Shown one piece after another: positions 1 through 5,089 of a DNA stretch of 5,089 nt. Below the pieces are notes generated by a model. That model was not told where the DNA came from and did no database searches. It was given only the letters and a program-made list of their open reading frames with translations. The position numbers were made by a program, and so were the translations under genes. Every line of letters starts with the position of its first letter. Position 1 is the stretch's first letter. Source of the DNA: Demequinaceae bacterium UBA4004 (GTDB lineage Bacteria > Actinomycetota > Actinomycetes > Actinomycetales > Demequinaceae); assembly GCA_002384765.1 (NCBI GenBank), contig DGBM01000311.1, positions 1,206 to 6,294 on the forward strand, written 5' to 3'.

Positions 1-159
1 GAGGCCAGCCAAGACGGAGATGAGGGTGGACTTGCCGGCGCCGTTGGCGCCGACGACGCCGATGCGATCGCCGTCTTCCAGGCCGAGCGTGACACCGTCG
101 AGAACGGGGCCGGTGCCGAAATCGACGCCGAGACCCTCTGCGCCGATCAGATGTGCCAC
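1..159 (-). CDS. ABC-F family ATP-binding protein, N-terminal fragment (gene continues off the left edge)
   Basis: The first 53 codons of an ATP-binding cassette protein are visible. Translation from GTG at 159 begins (M)AHLIGAEGLGVDFG, and residues 37-45 are a Walker A P-loop, GANGAGKST, preceded by LEDGDRIGVV. This opening closely resembles the soluble ABC-F proteins of actinobacteria, which typically start MAHLLGAE and carry two nucleotide-binding domains with no membrane segment. ABC-F proteins act on the ribosome, as translation factors or in antibiotic resistance; which subtype this is cannot be told from 53 residues. The frame stays open upstream, but family similarity begins exactly at this GTG, so I chose it as the start. 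There is no clear Shine-Dalgarno sequence. A TACCCT element 6 bases upstream suggests a leaderless mRNA. The gene lies 205 bases beyond the stop of the second phosphoketolase-like gene and is probably a separate transcription unit. Being an ABC ATPase is near certain; ABC-F rather than a transporter subunit is likely. Confidence 0.92.
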   Translation of the reverse strand, partial: MAHLIGAEGLGVDFGTGPVLDGVTLGLEDGDRIGVVGANGAGKSTLISVLAGL

Positions 160-165
160 CCGCCA

Positions 166-171
166 AGGGTA
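166..171 (-). promoter_or_regulatory. Candidate -10 element for a leaderless ABC-F transcript
   Basis: On the minus strand TACCCT fits the TANNNT -10 pattern and ends 6 bases before the GTG at 159. That spacing would put the transcription start at the G of the start codon. The absence of a ribosome binding site agrees with a leaderless mRNA, which is common in actinobacteria. No good -35 is present at 16-18 bases; the hexamer there is roughly CGAATC. A TTGACG lies about 50 bases too far upstream to pair with it. This is inference from position only. Confidence 0.4.
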
Positions 172-324
172 GACGTTCTGGCGCCCCCGATTCGACTGCG
201 GTGGGGCCACAGGGGCACGTCCGTCAACGTCGCCGCGGATACCCTTGCCGCATCGGACCTGCACACCCTCGGCATCTGCTTGGGGCGCAGCTCAGGGCGA
301 TGGCGCTTGGCGGTGTCGAGCGCG

Positions 325-358
325 GCCAGCGCGAGCGTCCGCTCGCTACGCGCGTGGC
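325..358 (-). terminator. GC-rich imperfect hairpin after the second phosphoketolase-like gene
   Basis: A perfect 6-bp stem (331-336 with 341-346, 4-base loop) extends through bulges by further pairing of 329-330 with 350-351 and 325-328 with 355-358. It begins 6 bases past the stop codon at 365-367, where a terminator is expected. No run of T follows on the minus strand, so it is not a canonical intrinsic terminator. It may be a U-less terminator, an RNA 3'-end stabiliser, or chance in GC-rich DNA. Confidence 0.33.
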
Positions 359-364
359 TCGACG

Positions 365-1168
365 CTAGCGGCTTCTCTTCAGGGGAAGTTCGGCAGCATG
401 TGCGGTGAGTGCGCTGTGCCTCTGCCGCCACAGGGGGAAGGTGCGAATCACCAATGCCGGCCACAGCGGAGTGCTCGACAGGACACGGGCGGCGGCGTCG
501 GCTTTGATGCCCGCGACTTCGTCAAAGACGTCCTCGAGCAGCCCGGCGAGATGGCGGTGCACCGTGTGGTCGTCGTCGTCGCCGTCGAGGTCGATCGTGT
601 AGGCCGCGTAGCCCGCCGCACGCAGCAGGTCCTCCCGCTCCATCACCTGGTGTGCCGCCTCCGGACCCTGCAGTTCCGCGTGAATGATCGCTAGCGCCAC
701 TCCGTCCCGCAGGGGGTTGACGAGCGAGGCGCGATGCGCGTCAAAGAAGTCGGCGTCGTCGAATTCCGTCTCGGTCGCGAGGGCCACGGCCAACGTGCCC
801 TCTTCACCCCTGACCATGGTGATCGCGCGGCCGACCGCCGATTCGGGGTTCGCGTGGACGATGCGCACAGGTTGGGGCCCATACGTGTCATCCCGGACAA
901 TCGCGCTCATGGGCGTCAGGCCGTGATCCTCGCCGGGAGAGTCGCACGGGGCCGCGGAGACGAAGGTGGGCTGGTGGCGGCGTTTGTGTGCGGCGCGGTC
1001 GACGTGGACAAGCACCAGTGAGTGCAACGCGTCGCGGCGCCAATGGCACGGCACCTCAGCCGCGCGTGGTGTGCGAGTGTTGCGCCACCACTCGTCCATC
1101 GCATTCACCACTACCTCCGCAGGCTCGCGACCCGCGTGCGTGACCCAACTGGAGATGGGAGTTTTCAT
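365..1168 (-). CDS. Degenerate phosphoketolase N-terminal-like protein, second of a tandem pair (267 aa)
   Basis: Function unknown. A soluble 267-residue protein with no signal peptide or membrane segment. Motifs shared with the upstream neighbour are SSWVTHAGREP (6-16), HVDRAAHKRRHQPTF (55-69), ETEFDDADFF (133-142), NP (151-152), REDLLRAAGY (178-187) and a block around EDVFDEV, IKADAAAR and PLWP (212-237). From memory, these match landmarks of the phosphoketolase N-terminal domain. HW (42-43) and VHVDR (54-58) correspond to HWGT and VHLNR at the same 13-residue spacing. ATETEFDDADFFDAH..NP takes the place of GDGEAETGP..WH..NP. DGVALAIIH (155-163) corresponds to DGAVLPILH, and PLWPALVIR to RPRWPMIVLR. 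The GHG histidine, the GDG aspartate and the Asn/Tyr of HLNGY are replaced, so thiamine-diphosphate catalysis is unlikely. Full phosphoketolases have about 800 residues, and the rest is absent here. ATG at 1168 has AGGTGA 6 bases upstream. It lies 52 bases after its paralogue and probably shares its transcript. The gene call is firm; the family assignment is moderately firm. Confidence 0.88.
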   Translation of the reverse strand: MKTPISSWVTHAGREPAEVVVNAMDEWWRNTRTPRAAEVPCHWRRDALHSLVLVHVDRAAHKRRHQPTFVSAAPCDSPGEDHGLTPMSAIVRDDTYGPQPVRIVHANPESAVGRAITMVRGEEGTLAVALATETEFDDADFFDAHRASLVNPLRDGVALAIIHAELQGPEAAHQVMEREDLLRAAGYAAYTIDLDGDDDDHTVHRHLAGLLEDVFDEVAGIKADAAARVLSSTPLWPALVIRTFPLWRQRHSALTAHAAELPLKRSR

Positions 1169-1174
1169 GTCAAG

Positions 1175-1180
1175 TCACCT
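1175..1180 (-). promoter_or_regulatory. Ribosome binding site of the second phosphoketolase-like gene
   Basis: AGGTGA on the minus strand lies 6 bases before the ATG at 1168. It fixes this start, because no other upstream start has comparable support, and the shared SSWVxHA motif begins 5 codons later. Confidence 0.75.
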
Positions 1181-1220
1181 ACCTCGTGCGTGCGGCTCAG
1201 CAGACAGTGCGCGGTGGACC

Positions 1221-1970
1221 TCACCTGAACCCCTCACCGGGGCTTGCACGCATCTCGACGAGCGGCCACAGCGGCGGACGGCTGAGTAGCCTCGCCTCCG
1301 CGTCCGACTTGATCTGAACGATCTCGTCAAGGACATCTTCCATCAAAAGCGCCAGGCGCGTGTGATCCTCCAGCGTGAAGTCATCCCAATCGCATTCGAA
1401 GGTATAGCTGGTGAAACCCATTGCACGGACGATGTCCTCACGGTCCTGCGTTTCCTGCTCCGAGTCTCCGACGGGAACGATCATGAACGGGATCACGACG
1501 CCTCCGTGGCGCGGATTGAGAAGCTGCGCGTTGTGCAGGTGGAACAGATCGGCGTCCATGAACTCGGACTCGGTGAAGACGGGAACGAAGGCCGACATGT
1601 CGGCCCCGGCCGCGCTCGCGATGGCTTCGGCCAACGTGGACGTGCCCCCAGTGTGCTCGACCAGCAACTCTTCGGGGCCGAATTCGTCGTGGTCGATCAC
1701 GTCGCACATGGGGCGTAGGCCGTGAGCCGCGAGGGACTGCAATCCGCATGGGTGAGAGGACAGGAACGTTGGGCGCTGACGGCGCTTGTGGAGCGCCCTG
1801 TCGGTATGGGCAACGATTCCGGCGAAGACCGCATCAGCCAAGAACGGGCAGGATCCGGGTGTGGCGGCAGCGAGTCTCACCGAGTCATCGATCCACTCGT
1901 GAAGAGCACGAATCATCCCGGCGTTGGGCTCGCGAGATGCGTGCGCCACCCAACTCGACGTTGTCGCCAT
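1221..1970 (-). CDS. Degenerate phosphoketolase N-terminal-like protein, first of a tandem pair (249 aa)
   Basis: Function unknown. A soluble 249-residue protein, paralogue of the next gene. The frame stays open to an ATG at 2054, but I chose ATG at 1970: it has AGAGGA 4 bases upstream, and the shared SSWVAHASREP motif (5-15) starts just inside it, while the 28-residue extension matches nothing in the paralogue. Other shared blocks are HTDRALHKRRQRPTF (55-69), ESEFMDADLF (134-143), LNP (151-153), REDIVRAMGF (177-186) and a block around EDVLDEI, IKSDAEAR and PLWP (211-236). Compared from memory with phosphoketolase, HTGG plus LAEAI (106-116) resembles HEGGELGYSL. The distance from there to LNP is 47 residues against about 50 in the enzyme, and RPPLWPLVEMR (231-241) resembles RPRWPMIVLR. 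The HWGT, GHG, GDG and HLNGYK positions are lost or replaced, so catalysis is unlikely. Possible roles are a structural partner, or a regulator of acetyl-phosphate metabolism. It lies 194 bases after ackA and 52 bases before its paralogue. Confidence 0.87.
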   Translation of the reverse strand: MATTSSWVAHASREPNAGMIRALHEWIDDSVRLAAATPGSCPFLADAVFAGIVAHTDRALHKRRQRPTFLSSHPCGLQSLAAHGLRPMCDVIDHDEFGPEELLVEHTGGTSTLAEAIASAAGADMSAFVPVFTESEFMDADLFHLHNAQLLNPRHGGVVIPFMIVPVGDSEQETQDREDIVRAMGFTSYTFECDWDDFTLEDHTRLALLMEDVLDEIVQIKSDAEARLLSRPPLWPLVEMRASPGEGFR

Positions 1971-1974
1971 GTTG

Positions 1975-1981
1975 TCCTCTC
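1975..1981 (-). promoter_or_regulatory. Ribosome binding site deciding the start of the first phosphoketolase-like gene
   Basis: GAGAGGA on the minus strand ends 4 bases before the ATG at 1970. The spacing is slightly short but acceptable. It supports the internal ATG over the in-frame ATG at 2054. Confidence 0.6.
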
Positions 1982-2100
1982 GCCTCACTCCAGCCGCGCG
2001 GTCACAGGTGCCCACGCGGCTCGCTTGCGTGTCAGTGTGCTTATCGGCCAACAACGGCGTGTGATGAGCAACTTTGCCAAGACGGGCCCCACGTGATGCA

Positions 2101-2129
2101 CCGCGCCGTCGAAACCCTCGGCGTCGCGG
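2101..2129 (-). repeat. GC-rich inverted repeat between ackA and the phosphoketolase-like genes
   Basis: CCGCG at 2101-2105 is the exact inverse complement of CGCGG at 2125-2129. Inside, CCG at 2106-2108 can pair with CGG at 2119-2121, with a 3-base bulge on one side. A nested alternative pairs CGCCG (2104-2108) with CGGCG (2119-2123) around a 10-base loop. It could be part of the ackA 3' end or of the leader of the next gene. No T-run follows. Confidence 0.35.
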
Positions 2130-2136
2130 GCGGTCA

Positions 2137-2154
2137 GCGGAGGTCGCCTCCCGC
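2137..2154 (-). terminator. Possible weak terminator hairpin after ackA
   Basis: On the minus strand this reads GCGGGAGGCGACCTCCGC. GGAGG pairs with CCTCC across a 3-base loop, and the outer GC/GC pairs add to the stem past a single bulged G. It starts 10 bases after the ackA stop. There is no T-run, so termination may be partial or absent and the downstream genes could still be read from pta-ackA. Confidence 0.35.
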
Positions 2155-2164
2155 TTGGGGTGTC

Positions 2165-3301
2165 CTACGAGACGGCCGCGATCGACTGGAGTGCGATCTC
2201 GCGTTCCTCGTTCGTTGGGACTACCCAGACCTCGACAGCGGACTCGTCCGCGCTGACCAACGCGGCCTGCTTCTTTCGGCCAGCATTGCGTTCGGGGTCG
2301 ATGATGATGCCCAATTCACTCAAGCCCACGAGTGACTGCAGACGCACCACGTCGGAGTTTTCGCCCACGCCCGCGGTGAACACGATCGCGTCGAGGTGAC
2401 CCAATTGCGCGTAGTACTGACCCACGTAGCCGCGGATGCGGCGGCAGTAGATCTCGAGGCCCAGTTGGGCGTCGTGGTCGCCGTCGGCTGCGGCCTTTTC
2501 GACATCCCGCATGTCCGAGTAGCCGGTGAGGCCCAGCATCCCCGACTGGCGGTTGAAGAGGTGGTCGATCTCGTCGAGCGTCATTCCGGCGCTGCGGCCC
2601 AGGTGGAATGCGATGGCGGGGTCAATGTCGCCGGTCCTGGTGCCCATCACGAGGCCCGCGAGTGGGGTGAGGCCCATCGACGTGTCGATCGCTCGCCCGG
2701 CGCGCATGGCGCACGCGGAGGCTCCGTTGCCCAGGTGCAGGGCGATGATGTTGACCTCGTCGGGGCGCTTTCCCATGACCCGCGGTGCCTCGTGAGCCAG
2801 GTATGCGTAGCTGGTGCCGTGGAATCCGTACTTCCGAATCGCGTTCTCGGCCGCGACGTTCCTGTCGATCGCGTACGTATACGCGGCCTCGGACATGGTC
2901 TGGAAGAACGCGGTGTCGAAGTTGGCCACGTGAGGCGTGTGGGGGAACGCCTGACGGGCGGCGGTGATGCCCGCCAGGTTTGCCGGGATGTGGAGCGGAC
3001 CGAGCGGCGCCAGCAGCGCGATCTTGCGCTCCACCTCGTCGTCGATGATGGTGGGGGCGGAGAACTCCTCGCCGCCGTGCAGAACGCGGTGACCCACGGC
3101 GCTGATCTGACTGAGGTCGATGCCGGACTCTGGAGCGCCGAGGCGTTCAATCACCTCGCGGATCGCGAGGCCGTGGTCCGTTACGCGCTCGATCAGCCCG
3201 GACGCGAGGGGCGCGTCAAGGGTGGTGTCGACCACCTGATACTTGACGGAACTCGAGCCACAGTTGAGGACGAGTGCCAATCCGATGTAGTTCACTGCCA
3301 C
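2165..3301 (-). CDS. ackA: Acetate kinase
   Basis: Interconverts acetyl-phosphate + ADP and acetate + ATP in the cytoplasm, the second step of the Pta-AckA pathway. The protein has 378 residues and an ASKHA kinase fold. Visible motifs are VLNCGSSSVK (11-20), the first phosphate-binding motif; GHRVLHGGE (70-78) with the conserved Arg at 72; PLHIPAN (102-108) with His104; FDTAFFQTM (128-136) with Asp129; YGFHGTSY (158-165) with His161; HLGNGAS (189-195); MGTRTGDIDP (219-228) with Arg222; TAGVGENS (309-316) with Glu314; and VVPTNEEREIA near the end. All residues I associate with catalysis are present. Two things are odd: the stretch between residues 30 and 68 is about 20 residues shorter than usual, and the motif normally reading HGTSH ends in Tyr. 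GTG at 3301 is preferred because GGAGGG lies 9 bases upstream; a second in-frame GTG at 3295 is the alternative. It follows pta by 5 bases, so cotranscription is expected. Confidence 0.97.
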   Translation of the reverse strand: MAVNYIGLALVLNCGSSSVKYQVVDTTLDAPLASGLIERVTDHGLAIREVIERLGAPESGIDLSQISAVGHRVLHGGEEFSAPTIIDDEVERKIALLAPLGPLHIPANLAGITAARQAFPHTPHVANFDTAFFQTMSEAAYTYAIDRNVAAENAIRKYGFHGTSYAYLAHEAPRVMGKRPDEVNIIALHLGNGASACAMRAGRAIDTSMGLTPLAGLVMGTRTGDIDPAIAFHLGRSAGMTLDEIDHLFNRQSGMLGLTGYSDMRDVEKAAADGDHDAQLGLEIYCRRIRGYVGQYYAQLGHLDAIVFTAGVGENSDVVRLQSLVGLSELGIIIDPERNAGRKKQAALVSADESAVEVWVVPTNEEREIALQSIAAVS

Positions 3302-3306
3302 TGGGG

Positions 3307-5089
3307 TTATCCCTCCGCCGCGTTGTCCGCGCTCATCTGCTGTGCCTGAATGGCCGTGATGGCCACGGTATTGACGATGTCCTGGATCAGTGCACCGCGG
3401 CTGAGGTCGTTGACGGGCTTCCTGAGACCCTGCAGGACCGGGCCAACGGCAACCGCGCCTGCGCTACGTTGCACGGCCTTGTAGGTGTTGTTTCCCGTGT
3501 TGAGGTCGGGGAAGATCAGCACGGTTGCGCGTCCGGCCACCGGGGAGTTGGGTGCCTTCGACCTGGCGACCGACGGTTCCACTGCGGCGTCATATTGAAT
3601 CGGCCCGTCGATCAGCAGATCCGGGCGCCGCTCGCGCACCAACCGGGTGGCCTCGCGGACCTTGTCGACATCGGATCCCGTTCCGGACTCGCCGGTCGAA
3701 TACGACAGCATGGCGATGCGGGGCTCAATGTTGAACTGCTGCGCCGTCTCGGCGGACGAGATGGCGATGTCGGCGAGCTGTTCGGCCGTGGGGTCGGGGT
3801 TCACCGCGCAGTCGCCGTAGACGAGGACGCGGTCGGCGAGACACATGAGGAATACCGACGACACGACCGAGACACCCGGCTTCGTCTTGATGATCTGGAA
3901 CGACGGCACGATGGTGTGGGCCGTGGTGTGCGCCGCCCCTGACACCATGCCGTCCGCGAGCCCGAGCTCCACCATCATGGTGCCGAAGTAACTGACGTCC
4001 TGGACCCGGTCGCGCGCCGCCTCAGGGGTCATGCCCTTGTGCTTGCGCATCTCGTAGTACTCGGCGGCGAAGCGGTCGACGTGCTCGGGGTCCGACGGTG
4101 ACAGCAGTTGCGCCGCGGACAGGTCGATGCCCAGTTCTCCGGCCCTCGTCGTGATCGCGGCCGGATCGCCCAAGATGGTGAGATCCACCACGTTGCGGGT
4201 CAGCAGGGTGCCCGCAGCGCGAAGAATGCGATCGTCTTCGCCTTCGGGAAGGACGATGCGCTGGCGTTTGGTGCGTGCCCTGTCGAGTAAGGCGTACTCG
4301 AACATCAGCGGCGTCACCACGTCGGTTTCCGCCAGGTTCAGTCGATCCGTGAGCTGTGAACCATCGACGTAGTTCTCAAACATGCTGAGCGCCATGTCGA
4401 CCTTGAGGACGGACTCGCGAGACAAGCGGCCGCGGGTGTTCCAACACCGCTGCGCCGTCTCAAACGTGCCCAGCTTGGTCGCGATGATCGGCAGGGTGGG
4501 ACCCAAGCCGTCGAGGAGGCGCTGGACCGACGGGGGCGGCAGGAAGCCGCCGTTGACCACGATGCCGGCCAGCGCGGGGAATCCCGTGGCGGAGTGTGCC
4601 GTCAGCGCGGCGAGCAGGGTGTCGGACCTGTCGCCGGGGGCGATGATGAGGGCGCCCTCTTCGAGACGGTCCAGCAGGTGCTCCACCGTCATGGCGCCGA
4701 TCGAGATGGCGCGCACCTCGCGCGACAGGAGAGCCTCATCTCCCGCGATCATCTCGCCGTCGATGGCGTCGCGCAGTGCCCCGAGCGTCGGCGCGTACAG
4801 CAGTGGCTCTTCGGGGAGCGCCGCAACGCCAATGTCTGCGGGAAGGGCTTTCCGGATGGCTTCGACGTCGTTGGGCTCACATCGGTTCGCGAAGACGGCG
4901 ACCACCTTCGCGTGATGGTCCTCCATGGTGCTGCGTGCCTGCACGAGCACGTCCGCAATGTCGGATGGCGAGCGGTCGGCGCCGCGGATCACGAGCGCGA
5001 CGGGCGCGCCCAGGTTCGCGGCGACCTTGGCGTTCAGCTCAAACTCCGCCGGACCCGCGACGTCCGTGTAGTCGGTGCCGACGATCACG
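3307..5089 (-). CDS. pta: Phosphate acetyltransferase, long form, missing its N-terminus at the window edge
   Basis: Transfers acetyl between CoA and phosphate (acetyl-CoA + Pi to acetyl-phosphate + CoA), supplying or consuming the AckA substrate. 593 residues are visible. The first in-frame GTG at 5088 is an internal Val codon of the motif IVGTDYTDV, not the start; long-form Pta proteins have about 700 residues, so roughly 100, including the P-loop of the N-terminal dethiobiotin-synthetase-like domain, lie off the window. Visible residues 1 to about 105 finish that domain, about 112-220 are the regulatory DRTGG domain, and about 259-590 are the catalytic PTA_PTB domain. Catalytic-domain motifs are LPEGEDDRILRAA, DGMVSGAAHTTA, LSYSTGESGTG (461-471), GPIQYDAAV (495-503), FPDLNTGN and KPVNDLSRGALIQD (557-570). 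Ser563, Arg564 and Asp570 fall at the spacing of the catalytic Ser-Arg and Asp described for the Methanosarcina enzyme. The catalytic half closely resembles the E. coli long form. The stop TAA is 5 bases before ackA. Confidence 0.98.
   Translation of the reverse strand, partial: VIVGTDYTDVAGPAEFELNAKVAANLGAPVALVIRGADRSPSDIADVLVQARSTMEDHHAKVVAVFANRCEPNDVEAIRKALPADIGVAALPEEPLLYAPTLGALRDAIDGEMIAGDEALLSREVRAISIGAMTVEHLLDRLEEGALIIAPGDRSDTLLAALTAHSATGFPALAGIVVNGGFLPPPSVQRLLDGLGPTLPIIATKLGTFETAQRCWNTRGRLSRESVLKVDMALSMFENYVDGSQLTDRLNLAETDVVTPLMFEYALLDRARTKRQRIVLPEGEDDRILRAAGTLLTRNVVDLTILGDPAAITTRAGELGIDLSAAQLLSPSDPEHVDRFAAEYYEMRKHKGMTPEAARDRVQDVSYFGTMMVELGLADGMVSGAAHTTAHTIVPSFQIIKTKPGVSVVSSVFLMCLADRVLVYGDCAVNPDPTAEQLADIAISSAETAQQFNIEPRIAMLSYSTGESGTGSDVDKVREATRLVRERRPDLLIDGPIQYDAAVEPSVARSKAPNSPVAGRATVLIFPDLNTGNNTYKAVQRSAGAVAVGPVLQGLRKPVNDLSRGALIQDIVNTVAITAIQAQQMSADNAAEG
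3311..3316 (-). promoter_or_regulatory. ackA ribosome binding site inside the end of pta
   Basis: GGAGGG on the minus strand overlaps the last codons of pta (GCG GAG GGA TAA). It lies 9 bases before the GTG at 3301 and 15 before the GTG at 3295, favouring the first. Its position inside pta suggests ribosomes finishing pta help initiate ackA. Confidence 0.75.

Noticed and set aside
147..464. Minus-strand open frame of 105 codons entering the ABC-F start region
   Set aside because: It is in the ABC-F reading frame but its upstream part overlaps the end of the second phosphoketolase-like gene and has no family similarity; similarity begins only at GTG 159.
365..1970. The two phosphoketolase-like genes as pseudogene fragments of one broken xfp
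   Set aside because: They are two copies of the same N-terminal region, not successive pieces of one gene. Each has its own start, ribosome binding site and intact frame, and they conserve new shared motifs.
1971..2054. 28-residue N-terminal extension of the first phosphoketolase-like protein from ATG 2054
   Set aside because: No match in the paralogue, and the ATG at 1970 has a plausible ribosome binding site and aligns with the paralogue's start.
2041..2095. Promoter for the first phosphoketolase-like gene built from TTGGCA or TTGCTC with GATAAG
   Set aside because: The spacings (29 and 20 bases) do not fit a sigma-70-type promoter and no better pair was found, so it is not annotated.
1748..2335. 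Plus-strand open frame (195 codons) spanning the ackA / phosphoketolase-like gap
   Set aside because: It overlaps the ends of two well-supported minus-strand genes and its Arg/Pro/Ser-rich translation resembles nothing known.
2396..3349. Long plus-strand open frame (317 codons) opposite ackA
   Set aside because: It lies opposite ackA, whose protein carries every family motif. The plus-strand translation is Val/Gly/Arg-rich with no recognisable domain, as expected for a shadow frame in GC-rich DNA.
3274..3942. Plus-strand open frame (222 codons) opposite the end of pta
   Set aside because: Antisense shadow of the conserved Pta catalytic domain; low-complexity Arg/Gly/Asp-rich translation with no motif.

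Overview
This 5.1 kb window is high-GC DNA. GTG starts, the long multidomain form of phosphate acetyltransferase and an actinobacterial-style ABC-F N-terminus suggest an actinobacterium; the sequence alone does not give a genus. All five genes I can support lie on the minus strand, so transcription runs from high to low coordinates. No RNA gene, insertion sequence, CRISPR array or origin was seen.

Right half (2165-5089): the end of a long-form pta, whose N-terminus lies off the window, is followed after 5 bases by a complete ackA. Together they encode the reversible acetyl-CoA / acetyl-phosphate / acetate + ATP pathway. The ackA ribosome binding site lies inside the last codons of pta, so the pair is almost certainly cotranscribed and probably translationally coupled.

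Middle (365-1970): two tandem genes encode divergent paralogues of 249 and 267 residues. They share clear motifs with each other. By comparison from memory with phosphoketolase (Xfp), both look like shortened, degenerate versions of its N-terminal thiamine-diphosphate domain. The landmark order and much of the spacing are kept, but the GHG and GDG motifs and the Asn/Tyr of HLNGY are gone. Phosphoketolase makes acetyl-phosphate, the substrate shared by Pta and AckA, so the position beside pta-ackA is suggestive. This pair is the most interesting content of the window; its function is unknown.

Left end (1-159): the first 53 codons of an ABC-F type ATPase, including its Walker A motif. It probably starts on a leaderless GTG, with a -10-like element 6 bases upstream.

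The non-coding gaps are short: 160-364 (205 bases, a GC-rich hairpin and the ABC-F promoter candidate), 1169-1220 (52 bases, with a good ribosome binding site), and 1971-2164 (194 bases, GC-rich hairpins just after ackA and the leader of the first paralogue). No gap exceeds 300 bases.
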